The translations under genes and the position numbers were made by a program. From Candidatus Planktophila limnetica (lineage in GTDB: Bacteria > Actinomycetota > Actinomycetes > Nanopelagicales > Nanopelagicaceae): 64,000 nucleotides of DNA. The stretch lies in contig NZ_CP016782.1 of assembly GCF_002288365.1 (NCBI RefSeq), positions 1-64,000 on the forward strand, in the 5' to 3' direction. Shown piece by piece: positions 1-11,410 of the stretch; the first letter of the stretch is position 1, and every line of letters starts with the position of its first letter. The notes under the pieces are model-generated. The model did not search any database. It was not told the origin of the DNA and saw only the letters and a program-made list of their open reading frames with translations.

Positions 1-40
1 ACCCCCTAAAAAGGCTCAACCCGCGGTTTAGGACACAGCC

Positions 41-61
41 TGTGGATAACCATGTGGATAA
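41..61 (-). promoter_or_regulatory. Two DnaA boxes in front of dnaA
   Basis: Two perfect copies of TGTGGATAA (the reverse complement of the DnaA box TTATCCACA) lie at 41-49 and 53-61, 12 bp apart. They sit just upstream of the dnaA ribosome binding site. The arrangement suggests DnaA autoregulation of its own promoter, as known in many bacteria. The role is inferred; the motifs are seen directly. Confidence 0.75.
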
Positions 62-86
62 GAGCTTTTTAGGGAAAAGGTGTCAA

Positions 87-1499
87 ATGGCCGTTATTGA
101 GATTGAACTAACCGATCTCTGGGGCCGTGTTATCGACGTCGTTTCAGCAGATGCGCCACAACACCGCGCATTTCTCTCCCTTACAAAACCACTTGGACTA
201 TTACAAAGTGATGGAACAACAAATTTATTAGTTGCAGCTCCTAATGCTTTTGCAAAAGATGTACTTGAGACCCGCCTTCGCGCATTAGTCAGTGAAGTTC
301 TCACTCGCGAGCTCGGTGAAAAAACAAATATTGCAGTCACAATCGATGAAACTTTAGAAGCCACCGATCTTCCTGCGCCAGATGTTGATATTGAAATCGT
401 TCCTGCTCGCGCCGGCACTGGCCGTGAAGATGTTTCAACACAACCTTCTTCTAAAAACGCTGAGTCTTCACAATTAAACCCTCGTTATATTTTTGAAACT
501 TTTGTTATTGGCGCCTCCAATCGTTTTGCTCATGCCGCAGCTGTTGCAGTAGCTGAAGCGCCAGCAAAGGCATACAACCCTCTCTTTATTTATGGTGAGT
601 CAGGCCTTGGAAAAACCCACTTATTACACGCTATTGGGGCTTATGCAAAAGAGCTATATGGACACGTCCGTGTGCGATATGTATCTAGCGAAGAGTTTAC
701 GAATGACTTTATTAACTCGATCCGTGATGACAAGGCTTCTGTTTTCCAACGCCGTTATCGCGATCTAGATATTTTGCTTGTCGATGATATTCAATTCTTA
801 GAAAATAAAGAGCGCACCCAGGAAGAGTTCTTCCACACTTTTAACACTTTGTATAACGCTAATAAACAGATCATTATTTCTAGTGACCGTCCGCCAAAGC
901 AATTAACAACTTTGGAAGATCGTCTGCGCTCCCGATTTGAGTGGGGTTTGATTACTGATATTCAACCGCCTGAATTAGAAACTCGTATTGCTATTCTTCG
1001 CAAAAAAGCTGCGCAAGATAAATTAAACGCACCTGATGATGTTCTTGAATACATCGCTTCGAAGATTTCAACAAATATTCGTGAGCTAGAAGGCGCACTT
1101 ATTCGCGTTACCGCATTTGCTAGTTTGAACCGCCAGGGTGTTGACCTTGGTTTGGCTGAAATTGTCTTAAAAGATTTGATTCCAAATGATGCAACCTCTG
1201 AAGTAACGGCTGCAACGATCATGGCCCAAACCGCTTCATATTTCAGCCTTACTATCGATGACCTCTGTGGCACTTCTCGTTCCCGAGTATTGGTAAATGC
1301 TCGCCAGATCGCGATGTATTTATGCCGCGAACTAACCGAGCTCTCTCTTCCAAAAATTGGTCAGACTTTCGGCGGCCGTGATCACACAACAGTGATGCAC
1401 GCAGATCGCAAGATTCGCCAATTGATGGCAGAGCGTCGTTCTATCTATAACCAAGTGACAGAGCTGACAAATAGGATTAAGCAACAGGCAAGAGCGTAA
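87..1499 (+). CDS. dnaA: Chromosomal replication initiator DnaA
   Basis: DnaA binds DnaA boxes at oriC and opens the origin. The 470-residue product has the N-terminal domain, a short linker, an AAA+ domain with Walker [10 protein letters not shown] at about residue 170 and Walker B LLVDDIQF at about 230, and the DNA-binding domain IV signature [11 protein letters not shown] at about 428. I chose ATG 87 because AGGGAAAAGG lies at 71-80. An in-frame GTG at 42 exists but sits inside a DnaA box and would add 15 non-conserved residues. The gene is followed by the origin and dnaN, the standard bacterial order. Confidence 0.97.
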   Translation: MAVIEIELTDLWGRVIDVVSADAPQHRAFLSLTKPLGLLQSDGTTNLLVAAPNAFAKDVLETRLRALVSEVLTRELGEKTNIAVTIDETLEATDLPAPDVDIEIVPARAGTGREDVSTQPSSKNAESSQLNPRYIFETFVIGASNRFAHAAAVAVAEAPAKAYNPLFIYGESGLGKTHLLHAIGAYAKELYGHVRVRYVSSEEFTNDFINSIRDDKASVFQRRYRDLDILLVDDIQFLENKERTQEEFFHTFNTLYNANKQIIISSDRPPKQLTTLEDRLRSRFEWGLITDIQPPELETRIAILRKKAAQDKLNAPDDVLEYIASKISTNIRELEGALIRVTAFASLNRQGVDLGLAEIVLKDLIPNDATSEVTAATIMAQTASYFSLTIDDLCGTSRSRVLVNARQIAMYLCRELTELSLPKIGQTFGGRDHTTVMHADRKIRQLMAERRSIYNQVTELTNRIKQQARA

Positions 1500-1814
1500 A
1501 AAGTCCAAATTTTCCTATTTAGGGGTGTTTACCCCCAGTATGGGGAAAACTTGTGGATAACTGTGGAGATCTAACCGATTTCTGTGGATAACCAACAAGT
1601 TATTCGAGTAGTGAGTAAAGGAAAGGGGTTGTGTAATGAAGTTAGCGCGCGTTACACACAGCTTCGCCCACAGAAAAAGTGGAGAAGTTCAAGGCTCTGA
1701 ACAGGGCTTTCACTCTTTACCCACAGATAACGCGCTGGTTACTACTACTACCTTTATATATAAAAATGTCTCCGGAAGAGAACTTACACACAACCAGATG
1801 GAAAGAGGTGCGGC
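1500..1814. other. Replication origin region (oriC) between dnaA and dnaN
   Basis: This 315-bp gap holds no convincing gene. Perfect DnaA boxes in TGTGGATAA orientation lie at 1552-1560 and 1583-1591. Near matches in the opposite orientation lie at 1652-1660 (TTACACACA), 1717-1725 (TTACCCACA) and 1784-1792 (TTACACACA). An A+T stretch at 1752-1767 could be the unwinding element. A small inverted repeat, GGGGT/ACCCC with a 4-nt loop, lies at 1522-1535 just after dnaA and may act as a weak terminator. Box clustering between dnaA and dnaN is the usual actinobacterial origin layout. The opposite orientation of the left and right boxes is seen directly. Confidence 0.88.
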
Positions 1815-2945
1815 GTGAAATTCACCGTCGAACAATCAGCACTCGCAGATGGCGTTAATTGGGTTTCGCGTTCTTTATCCACGCGCCCGATTATGACCGC
1901 ACTCCTTGGAATAGTTATCGACGCAAGTGGCGATGAAGTATTTCTATCCGGATCAGATTTAGAAACATCGAGCAAAGCTCACTTTGCAGCCGACATTAAA
2001 GAAAAAGGAAAAGTATTAGTTCCAGGAAGATTGCTCGCAGAAATCACTCGCTCACTTCCAAACAAACCAATCTCTATTTCTTTAGATGGCTCTCGCGTAT
2101 TAGTTACATCAGGATCTGCAAAGTTCACACTTCCAACACTCTCGCTCACTGATTATCCAAACCTGCCAGAACTACCAGAGCCAACTGGAGTGATCGCAAG
2201 TGACACATTTGCAAACGCTGTTGCGCAAGTTGCAATTGCTGCAGGCCGCGATGATTCACTACCAACACTTACTGGCGTGCACATCGAAGTAAATGAAAAC
2301 ACTGTGACCCTCGCCGCAACAGATCGCTACCGCTTAGCAGTACGCGAAATTCAATGGTCGCCTTCACAACCAGGAGTTTCGACAACTGCGTTACTACGCG
2401 CTCGCACAATCGCAGATGCAGCTAAATCATTAGTTGGGACAAAAAACGTTTCTATCTCCCTTGCGCCGAGTGCCAGCAATGATCGCCTCGCTGGTTTTTC
2501 CGGAGATGGCAAAACAATGACATCTCGCATGTTAGATGGAACATTTCCTCCGTATCGCCACCTACTTCCTCAAGACATAACAAGTACCGCAGTTATTGAA
2601 GTTGCACCATTTTTAGATTCAGTACGCCGCGTTGCACTTGTAACAGATAAAACCGTTCCGTTACGTCTTGAGTTTGCAAACGCGCAACTATCTCTTGAAG
2701 CCGGCGCGGGCGAAGATGCACAAGCAACCGAAGTTCTCGATATTTTGCTAACGGGTGAACCAATTTCAATTGCTTTTAACCCAACTTATTTAGCAGATGG
2801 CTTACAAGCAGTTGGCACACCATTTGTGCAGATCTCATTTACTGGATCAAGCAAGCCAGCAATTTTGATGGGTAAAACAGAATCCAATTCAGCTGCAATC
2901 GAGAACTATCGCTATTTATTAATGCCAATGCGCTACGCCTCATAG
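1815..2945 (+). CDS. dnaN: DNA polymerase III beta subunit (sliding clamp)
   Basis: The sliding clamp encircles DNA and tethers the replicative polymerase. The 376-residue length and three repeated clamp domains match the family. Recognisable features are the N-terminal MKFTVEQSALADGVNWVSR and the C-terminal MPMRY, which forms part of the protein-binding pocket in beta clamps. Translation starts at GTG 1815, preceded by GAAAGAGG. The gene lies directly downstream of oriC and 7 bp before recF, so dnaN, recF and the DciA-like gene probably form one operon. Confidence 0.97.
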   Translation: MKFTVEQSALADGVNWVSRSLSTRPIMTALLGIVIDASGDEVFLSGSDLETSSKAHFAADIKEKGKVLVPGRLLAEITRSLPNKPISISLDGSRVLVTSGSAKFTLPTLSLTDYPNLPELPEPTGVIASDTFANAVAQVAIAAGRDDSLPTLTGVHIEVNENTVTLAATDRYRLAVREIQWSPSQPGVSTTALLRARTIADAAKSLVGTKNVSISLAPSASNDRLAGFSGDGKTMTSRMLDGTFPPYRHLLPQDITSTAVIEVAPFLDSVRRVALVTDKTVPLRLEFANAQLSLEAGAGEDAQATEVLDILLTGEPISIAFNPTYLADGLQAVGTPFVQISFTGSSKPAILMGKTESNSAAIENYRYLLMPMRYAS

Positions 2946-2952
2946 GCCGCGC

Positions 2953-4047
2953 ATGCGTATTAAAAAGTTAGAACTTACTAACTTCCGCTCTTATAAAGAG
3001 CTATCACTGGAACTTGCTTCAGGCGTCTCTACTTTTATTGGAGATAATGGTTGCGGTAAAACAAATATTGCTGAAGCAATAATCTATTTATCTTTTCTTT
3101 CATCCCACCGTGTTTCAAGCAATCAACCACTTATCGCTTTAGGCCACGACCAAGCAATCATTCGATCAGAGATAACACGCGAGGATCGAACACTGCAGGT
3201 TGATTTAGAAATTAATTTAAATAAAGCAAACCGTGCGCGCTTAAATCAAAACCCCACCAGAAGCCAACGCGAAATATTAGGTGCTTGCCAAGTTATTTAC
3301 TTCTCCCCAGAAGACCTAGATCTAGTGAGAGGAGATCCCAATCAGCGCCGTGATTTCCTCGATAAATTACTGATAACTCGCACCCCTCGAATAGCAGGTG
3401 TTATTGCAGATTACGAACGAGTTGTTAAACAACGTAACGCTTTACTTAAAACACGATCATCTGCCAACGCCCTTGCGCCATGGAGTGAGCAACTTATTAA
3501 CTTTGGCGCCCAATTAACAGCAGAACGTATTGCTTTAGTTGAGGCGCTAAACCCATGGGTTGCCAAAAACTATGCCAACCTCAATGAGGTAAAAGCTGCG
3601 AGTATTGCTTATAAATCAAGCACAGAAGGCTTAACAACAAATGTAGAAAAAAACGCACAGATTCTCACCGAGCGTTTAGCAGAAGTTTCATACCAAGAGA
3701 TCGAACGCGGCGTGACTCTCATTGGTCCACATCGCGATGACCTACATTTACAACTAGGAGAGTTTCCTGCAAAAGGATATGCAAGCCACGGTGAATCCTG
3801 GTCAATTGCTATTGCCCTACGTATTGGTTCTTTTAACTTATTAAAATCAGAGGGCGCCGAACCAATTCTTATCCTTGATGATATTTTTGCCGAGCTAGAC
3901 ACATCCCGCCGTCAACAATTAACATCTGTGGCACAAATAGCAGAACAAACGATTATTACAGCCGCGGTTGAAAGTGATTTACCTGCAGAGTTGTTAACAG
4001 AGAGATATTACGTAACACCTGGTGCGGTTAAGAAAGCGAGAAGCTAA
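2953..4047 (+). CDS. recF: DNA replication and repair protein RecF
   Basis: RecF is an SMC-like ATPase that helps load RecA at gaps in single-stranded DNA. The 364-residue protein has Walker A GDNGCGKTN at about residue 30, the RecF segment YFSPEDLDLVRGDP, and the C-terminal Walker B LILDDIFAELD at about residue 306. Its stop codon overlaps the next start by one base (TAATG at 4045-4049), implying translational coupling to the DciA-like gene. Confidence 0.96.
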   Translation: MRIKKLELTNFRSYKELSLELASGVSTFIGDNGCGKTNIAEAIIYLSFLSSHRVSSNQPLIALGHDQAIIRSEITREDRTLQVDLEINLNKANRARLNQNPTRSQREILGACQVIYFSPEDLDLVRGDPNQRRDFLDKLLITRTPRIAGVIADYERVVKQRNALLKTRSSANALAPWSEQLINFGAQLTAERIALVEALNPWVAKNYANLNEVKAASIAYKSSTEGLTTNVEKNAQILTERLAEVSYQEIERGVTLIGPHRDDLHLQLGEFPAKGYASHGESWSIAIALRIGSFNLLKSEGAEPILILDDIFAELDTSRRQQLTSVAQIAEQTIITAAVESDLPAELLTERYYVTPGAVKKARS

Positions 4048-4499
4048 TGGCAAAGCGCGATCTCGCAATTGATTTATTTCGCTCATTTAAAACTGGTGTA
4101 ATTAAGAAAAGAAAAGTTATGGAAGTTCGAAATAACATTGCAACAGATCCACAACTACTCGGTGAAGTGCTGACCAACCTCATTGAAGAGCGAGATTGGA
4201 AATCTGGAGTTGCAGAAGGAACGCTTTTTACACAATGGGCAACAATTATTGGCGACGATATTGCACAACACGCATCCCCTGTTTCAATTAATGAAAATGT
4301 TTTAACAATTCAAACAACATCGACTGCGTGGGCAACACAATTAACACTTGTGCAAAGTGAAATTTTAAAAACAATTCAAAACAATCCATTTGGCGCAACA
4401 ATCGAATCAGTTGTCATCATTGGTCCAAACACGCCTTCATGGAAGCGTGGAATCAGATCTACGCGCGATGCCAGAGGCCCCCGCGACACCTACAACTAA
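4047..4499 (+). CDS. dciA: DUF721 / DciA-family protein
   Basis: This 150-residue protein belongs to the DUF721 family. Family member DciA loads the replicative helicase DnaB in bacteria that lack DnaC. The conserved core is at about residues 55-130 (TQWATIIGDDIAQHASP, then a short basic tail with a Trp). The N-terminal 40 residues are basic and look disordered. In actinobacteria the same gene sits between recF and gyrB (Rv0004 in Mycobacterium tuberculosis). The role is assigned by family and position, not by visible catalytic residues. Confidence 0.85.
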   Translation: MAKRDLAIDLFRSFKTGVIKKRKVMEVRNNIATDPQLLGEVLTNLIEERDWKSGVAEGTLFTQWATIIGDDIAQHASPVSINENVLTIQTTSTAWATQLTLVQSEILKTIQNNPFGATIESVVIIGPNTPSWKRGIRSTRDARGPRDTYN

Positions 4500-6644
<2,145 letters not shown>

Positions 6645-6645
<1 letters not shown>

Positions 6646-9137
6646 TGGATGACCTAACAAACAAACCAGATTTTGATCGCATTGAAAAAGTCGATCTACA
6701 AGTTGAGATGGCGCGTTCATATCTTGACTATGCAATGTCAGTTATCGTCGGTCGAGCACTTCCAGATGTTCGAGATGGATTAAAGCCAGTACACCGTCGC
6801 GTTTTGTATGCAATGTATGACGCTGGTTACCGACCAGATAAAGGTTATTACAAATCTTCTCGCATCGTTGGTGACGTTATGGGCAATTACCACCCACATG
6901 GTGACACAGCGATTTATGACTCTGTAGTTCGTTTAGCCCAACCATGGTCACTTCGTTATCCACTCGTAGATGGAAACGGAAACTTCGGTTCTCCCGGCAA
7001 CGATCCAGCTGCTGCAATGCGTTATACAGAAGCGCGTTTAGCCCCACTTGCAATGGAGATGATGCGCGATATCGATGAAGACACAGTTAATTTTTCACCA
7101 AACTATGACGGCCGTTCACAAGAGCCAGATGTATTGCCATCTCGTTTACCAAACTTATTAGTCAATGGTTCTGCAGGTATCGCAGTTGGAATGGCTACAA
7201 ATATTCCACCGCATAACCTTCGTGAAATCTGCGAAGGTGTTATCTACGCCCTTGAAAACCCAGAGCTTGCATCGGATCAATTACTCAAACACTTATTAAC
7301 AGTTGTTAAAGGTCCAGATTTTCCAACAAAGGCACTCATTGTTGGACGCACCGGAATAGAAGAGGCCTATCGCACAGGTCGCGGTTCAATCATGATGCGC
7401 GCAGTTGTATTGGTTGAAGAGATTAATAAGCGCACATGTTTAGTCGTCACAGAACTTCCATATCAAGTCAACCCAGATAACCTTGCGTTAAAAATTGCCG
7501 AATTAGTAAAAGATGGAAAGATAAAAGGAATTGCAGATGTTCGAGACGAAGGTAATGAACGTCTAGGTCAACGCCTTGTTATTGTCTTGCAAAACACAGC
7601 TATTCCTAAAGTAGTTCTTAATAACCTATACAAACAAACACAATTACAAGACACATTTGGCGCCAACATGTTGGCACTAGTCGATGGCGTTCCACGCACA
7701 CTACGACTAGATGAATTCATTCGTTACTACATCGAGCACCAGGTAGAAGTAATTGTTCGTCGCACAAAATTTCGCTTGGCAGAAAAAGAAAAACGAGCAC
7801 ATATTTTGCTCGGTTATCTCAAAGCGTTGGATGCACTCGATGCCGTAATTGCCTTGATTCGCGCAAGCACAACACCAGAAGAAGCACGCACCGGGTTGAT
7901 GAAACTTCTAGATGTCGATGAAATTCAAGCCAACGCAATTTTAGATATGCAGTTGCGTCGCATCGCAGCCCTTGAGCGTCAAAAGATCAATGATGAGTAC
8001 GACGGTTTAATGAAAGACATTGTCGAACTCAATGCAATCTTAATTAGCCCTGAAAAGCAGCGCGAAATAATCAAAACAGAGCTCTCAGAACTAGTTGCGA
8101 AATACGGTGATGAGCGCCGCACGCAAATAGTTGCAAGCGAAGGTGATTTCTCTGCAGAAGATTTAATTCCTGACCAAGATGTAGTTGTCACAATTACACA
8201 CGGTGGTTACTCAAAGCGCACAGTTGCTGATTTATATAGATCACAACGCCGTGGTGGCCGAGGTGTAAAGGGTGCGGCGCTTAAACAAGACGATGTTGTT
8301 GACCACTTCTTTGTCGCGTCCACTCATGACTGGTTGCTCTTTTTCACAAACCAAGGTCGTGTGTATCGCGCAAAAGTTCACGAATTACCAGATGCTGGTC
8401 GCGATGCTCGCGGACAACACGTTGCAAACTTGATGGCATTTAAACAAGATGAACAAATTGCACAAGTTCTTTCTCTTAAAGATTATCAAGCTGCCCCGTA
8501 TTTAGTTCTTGCAACTAAGAGCGGACTCGTTAAGAAAACCCCACTAGTTGAATATGACTCACCTCGCACCGGTGGACTTATTGCAATTTCACTTAAAGGT
8601 AGCGATGAAGTTGTTAGCGCATCCCTTGTGAATAAAGGCGATGAACTTTTATTAGTTTCTAAAAAAGGCATGTCACTTCGTTTTACTGCAGATGATGAAT
8701 CACTACGACCAATGGGTCGTTCCACAAGTGGTGTCATCGGAATGAAATTCCGCGCAGGAGATGAACTACTTGCAATGGCGCGTGTTAATTCACAACTTGA
8801 AGGAAACTCATTTGTATTTACTGCAACAGATGGTGGTTATGGAAAGAAAACACCAATTGATGAATATCGCTTACAAGGTCGCGGCGGCATTGGAATTAAA
8901 GCGGCAAAAATCGATGAAGATTCACGAGGATCACTTGTTAGCGCACTTGTATTGCAAAATGATGATGAAGTTCTAGCAATCACATCTGCAGGAACAGTGA
9001 TGCGAACACCTGCTGCAGAAGTACGCCAAACAGGCCGTGATTCAATGGGTGTGCGCCTAGTTAACCTTGATGAGGGCGCACTTCTGCTCTCAGTGACTAA
9101 GAACAGCGAGGATGAAATACCCGCTAAAGATGTGTAG
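6645..9137 (+). CDS. gyrA: DNA gyrase subunit A
   Basis: GyrA forms the DNA-breaking and rejoining core of gyrase. The 830-residue protein carries the catalytic tyrosine at about residue 127 in [10 protein letters not shown], the quinolone-region motif [17 protein letters not shown], and the GyrA-box SQRRGGRG at about residue 534, followed by the C-terminal beta-pinwheel repeats. The GyrA box identifies gyrase rather than topoisomerase IV. The start overlaps the gyrB stop by one base. Confidence 0.98.
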
Positions 9138-9213
9138 AGTTCACCCGAGTTTGGGCTCACAGGAAGTTCGGGGTAACCTTGCGCTTCTGTAATTAGTGAA
9201 AAACACTTTTTAC

Positions 9214-9288
9214 GGGCCTATAGCTCAGCCTGGTTAGAGCGCTTCCCTGATAAGGAAGAGGTCGATGGTTCAAGTCCATCTAGGCCCA
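9214..9288 (+). tRNA. tRNA-Ile (anticodon GAT)
   Basis: The acceptor arms GGGCCTA and TAGGCCC pair fully. The anticodon arm CTTCC-CTGATAA-GGAAG gives anticodon GAT. The T-arm contains GGTTCAAGTCC. The discriminator base is A at 9288 and CCA is not encoded. It is followed 14 bp later by tRNA-Ala and lies after gyrA, as in other actinobacteria. A possible promoter is TTGCGC at 9179-9184, 17 bp before AACACT at 9202-9207, which would start transcription near the first tRNA base. Confidence 0.97.
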
Positions 9289-9302
9289 CCCCGCTCTAAT
9301 AC

Positions 9303-9375
9303 GGGGACCTAGCTCAATTGGTAGAGCACCGCCTTTGCAAGGCGGGGGTTAGGGGTTCGATTCCCCTGGTCTCCA
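9303..9375 (+). tRNA. tRNA-Ala (anticodon TGC)
   Basis: The acceptor arms GGGGACC and GGTCTCC pair with one G-T wobble. The anticodon arm CCGCC-TTTGCAA-GGCGG gives TGC. The T-loop is TTCGATT and the discriminator is A at 9375. CCA is not encoded. The next gene's ATG begins at 9377, one base after the mature tRNA end, so the tRNA and the cyclophilin mRNA must come from the same transcript or be very closely juxtaposed. Confidence 0.97.
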
Positions 9376-9376
9376 C

Positions 9377-9889
9377 ATGACAACTACTGCAACCCTGCAC
9401 ACTTCACTCGGTGACATCGTTATCGAGTTGTTCCCAAATCATGCACCAAAGACAGTTGCAAACTTCGTTGAACTAGCAACTGGTGCACGTGAGTGGACTG
9501 ACCCACGCACTGGTGCAAAGTCGACTGCAAATCTTTATGACGGAACTATTTTTCACCGCGTCATCGATGGCTTCATGATTCAAGGTGGAGATCCACTTGG
9601 TCAAGGAACTGGCGGACCTGGTTATCGCTTCGCAGATGAATTCCATGGCGAATTAACATTTGATCGCCCATACATTCTTGCAATGGCAAATTCAGGACCA
9701 GGAACAAATGGTTCACAATTCTTTATTACTGTGGCTCCAACAACATGGCTTAATCGCAAGCACTCAATCTTCGGTGAAGTAAAAGATGCGCCCAGCCAAG
9801 CAGTGGTCGATGTAATCGCAAAAGCAAAGACTGGCGCACAAGATAAGCCTTCTACACCGATCACAATTAATAGCGTCACAGTTAAGTAA
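9377..9889 (+). CDS. ppiA: Cyclophilin-type peptidyl-prolyl cis-trans isomerase
   Basis: Cyclophilins speed up proline isomerisation during protein folding. The 170-residue cytosolic protein starts [20 protein letters not shown] and has the active-site motifs [15 protein letters not shown] and [13 protein letters not shown]. There is no signal peptide. The start ATG 9377 fits the family N-terminus exactly, yet there is no Shine-Dalgarno sequence because the preceding bases are the 3' end of tRNA-Ala. Translation is probably from a leaderless mRNA made by tRNA 3' processing. In M. tuberculosis the same position near gyrA is held by ppiA (Rv0009). Confidence 0.95.
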   Translation: MTTTATLHTSLGDIVIELFPNHAPKTVANFVELATGAREWTDPRTGAKSTANLYDGTIFHRVIDGFMIQGGDPLGQGTGGPGYRFADEFHGELTFDRPYILAMANSGPGTNGSQFFITVAPTTWLNRKHSIFGEVKDAPSQAVVDVIAKAKTGAQDKPSTPITINSVTVK

Positions 9890-9892
9890 TAC

Positions 9893-10435
9893 ATGGCTTC
9901 ATTGAAGCGCTCGGCAACAACAACACTTATTACAGTTATCGCTGCTGCATATCTCTATGATCTTGTAGTCGGCGGTCTTACAAATACTTTCGCTCTCCCC
10001 AGTATTGATTATTTAATGGCATCAGGGCAGTGGTATCGATTACTTACAGTCGCACTTGTCCATGGCGGAATCTTTCACTTAGCTTTTAATTTATATGCAC
10101 TGATGGCACTTGGAAATCCAGTAGAACAAGCCTTTGGCAAAACAAAGTTCCTAGTTATTTTCTTTGTATCCCTTATCAGCGGATCCTTGCTCTCCACATA
10201 CCTAGCAGCACCTAATCAATATTCAGTGGGAGTATCCGGCGCCGTCTTTGGTCTCTTCGGCGCATTTGCAGTTCTCAGCAAAAAATATGGCCTTGAAATT
10301 AAAAGCATTGCAGTAATTGTTGGCATTAACTTTGCGATGGGATTTGTTATTGGCGGCGTTGATTGGCGCGCACATTTAGGTGGACTTATCGGTGGCTCAA
10401 TTACCACCGCAGCCCTGCTTTCACAGCGCCGTTAG
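9893..10435 (+). CDS. Rhomboid family intramembrane serine protease
   Basis: Rhomboid proteases cut transmembrane segments within the membrane. The 180-residue protein has six hydrophobic segments, the HGGIFHLAFNLYALMALG segment typical of the second helix, the catalytic serine in GVSGAVFG at about residue 115, and the partner histidine in DWRAHLGG at about 161. It starts 3 bp after ppiA and is likely cotranscribed with it. The position matches Rv0010c-region genes near crgA in mycobacteria, although rhomboid identity here rests on the motifs. The substrate is unknown. Confidence 0.92.
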   Translation: MASLKRSATTTLITVIAAAYLYDLVVGGLTNTFALPSIDYLMASGQWYRLLTVALVHGGIFHLAFNLYALMALGNPVEQAFGKTKFLVIFFVSLISGSLLSTYLAAPNQYSVGVSGAVFGLFGAFAVLSKKYGLEIKSIAVIVGINFAMGFVIGGVDWRAHLGGLIGGSITTAALLSQRR

Positions 10436-10467
10436 TTATCCACAGGAGTTATCCACCGTGTGGATTG
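10436..10467. promoter_or_regulatory. Cluster of DnaA-box-like sites after the rhomboid gene
   Basis: A perfect DnaA box TTATCCACA lies at 10436-10444, directly after the rhomboid stop codon. A second copy with one mismatch lies at 10449-10457. An inverted near-match, TGTGGATTG, lies at 10459-10467. The last two form the inverted repeat ATCCAC-CGT-GTGGAT at 10451-10465. Such a cluster away from oriC could titrate DnaA or modulate initiation; that role is inferred. Confidence 0.6.
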
Positions 10468-10485
10468 AATTACACGCGTGTAATT
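10468..10485. repeat. 18-bp perfect palindrome between convergent rhomboid and crgA
   Basis: AATTACACGCGTGTAATT reads the same on both strands. It abuts the DnaA-box cluster and overlaps the crgA stop codon. It is not followed by a T-run, so it does not look like an intrinsic terminator. It could be a protein-binding site. No regulator is assigned. Confidence 0.7.
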
Positions 10486-10747
10486 AGCGCCATTTAGTGG
10501 CGAGAGTAAAGCCAAATCCAATAAAGCTAAATCCGATAACCATGTTCCATGAGCCGATGCCTGGGATTGGATAACTTGTCTGAGTTATATAAAAAACAAC
10601 GATCCAGAACAGACCTACTAGAAATGCTGCAACCATGACTGGTGCGAGCCATCTAGGGCTCTCAGCAGGAGCTGGTGTGTGATCGACAACGTCTTGCTCG
10701 TGGGCGTGCGCCTTTTGAACCTTCTTGCGGAGTTTTGATTTTGGCAT
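10484..10747 (-). CDS. crgA: Cell division protein CrgA
   Basis: CrgA is a small membrane protein that recruits and stabilises septal proteins in actinobacteria. The 87-residue product has a basic N-terminal tail (MPKSKLRKK), a first hydrophobic helix at about residues 33-54, and a second at about 67-83 ending in ATKWR. Its length and layout match the family. It has no Shine-Dalgarno sequence; a TAACCT -10 element lies at 10754-10759 on the minus strand, 6 nt before the ATG, so its mRNA is probably leaderless. It is divergent from pabA, with 36 bp between start codons. Confidence 0.93.
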   Translation of the reverse strand: MPKSKLRKKVQKAHAHEQDVVDHTPAPAESPRWLAPVMVAAFLVGLFWIVVFYITQTSYPIPGIGSWNMVIGFSFIGFGFTLATKWR

Positions 10748-10753
10748 AAGGCG

Positions 10754-10777
10754 AGGTTACACCGAAACCTTCATAAT
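10754..10777. promoter_or_regulatory. Divergent crgA/pabA leaderless promoters
   Basis: On the minus strand TAACCT at 10754-10759 lies 6 nt before the crgA ATG. On the plus strand CATAAT at 10772-10777 lies 6 nt before the pabA ATG. Both fit a -10 element at the spacing that places the transcription start on the first base of the start codon. Neither gene has a ribosome binding site. Confidence 0.6.
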
Positions 10778-10783
10778 TGGCAC

Positions 10784-11410
10784 ATGGCTACCAAGATCCT
10801 CGTCATAGATAACTACGACTCCTTTGTCTTTAACCTGGTGCAATATTTAGGCCAACTCGGGGCCGAGTGCACAGTGGTGCGCAATGACGAAGTCAAGGCC
10901 AATGAAGCCAGCAAGTATGACGGCGTTCTTATTTCTCCAGGACCGGGCACTCCAGAAAAAGCTGGCGTCAGCATCGAGATGATTAATTACTGCGCAGAAA
11001 AAAAGATTCCACTCTTTGGTGTCTGCCTTGGTCACCAAGCAATTGGTGTTGCATTTGGCGCAACCGTTTCTCGTGCTCCTGAATTACTACACGGAAAAAC
11101 TTCGCAAGTAATTCACGAAGGTGTTGGAGTATTAAATAACTTACCTTCACCATTTACTGCAACTCGTTATCACTCACTTGCTGTTGAGCCAGCAACCATT
11201 GGCGATCACTTAGAAATTACAGGCCGCACTGATTCTGGTGTTGTGATGTCGATGCGCCATAAGACACTACCGATTGAAGGCGTTCAATTTCACCCAGAGT
11301 CTGTGCTGACAGAGCACGGCCATAAATTACTTGCCAACTGGCTCACGCAGTGCGGGGATACAAACGCACAAAGCAAAGCTGTTGGACTTACTCCAGTAAT
11401 AAGCGCGTAG
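10784..11410 (+). CDS. pabA: Aminodeoxychorismate/anthranilate synthase glutamine amidotransferase
   Basis: This class I amidotransferase subunit releases ammonia from glutamine for p-aminobenzoate (folate) or anthranilate synthesis. The 208-residue protein has the oxyanion region SPGPGTPEKAGVS, the catalytic cysteine in GVCLGHQAIG at about residue 81, and the His-Glu pair in FHPESV. The position between crgA and pknB matches the mycobacterial gene called trpG (Rv0013). The sequence alone cannot decide between PabA and TrpG, and some bacteria use one protein for both. It ends exactly where the convergent pknB gene ends. Confidence 0.93.
   Translation: MATKILVIDNYDSFVFNLVQYLGQLGAECTVVRNDEVKANEASKYDGVLISPGPGTPEKAGVSIEMINYCAEKKIPLFGVCLGHQAIGVAFGATVSRAPELLHGKTSQVIHEGVGVLNNLPSPFTATRYHSLAVEPATIGDHLEITGRTDSGVVMSMRHKTLPIEGVQFHPESVLTEHGHKLLANWLTQCGDTNAQSKAVGLTPVISA

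Noticed and set aside
42-86. GTG upstream start for dnaA
   Set aside because: It lies inside a DnaA box, has no ribosome binding site and adds 15 non-conserved residues; ATG 87 has a good site.
1636-1818. 60-codon open frame across oriC
   Set aside because: It crosses several DnaA boxes, lacks a ribosome binding site at its start and overlaps dnaN; its product is not recognisable.
9138-9213. Terminator after gyrA
   Set aside because: A weak CCC/GGG pairing exists near 9143-9156 but without a T-run; it is not convincing.
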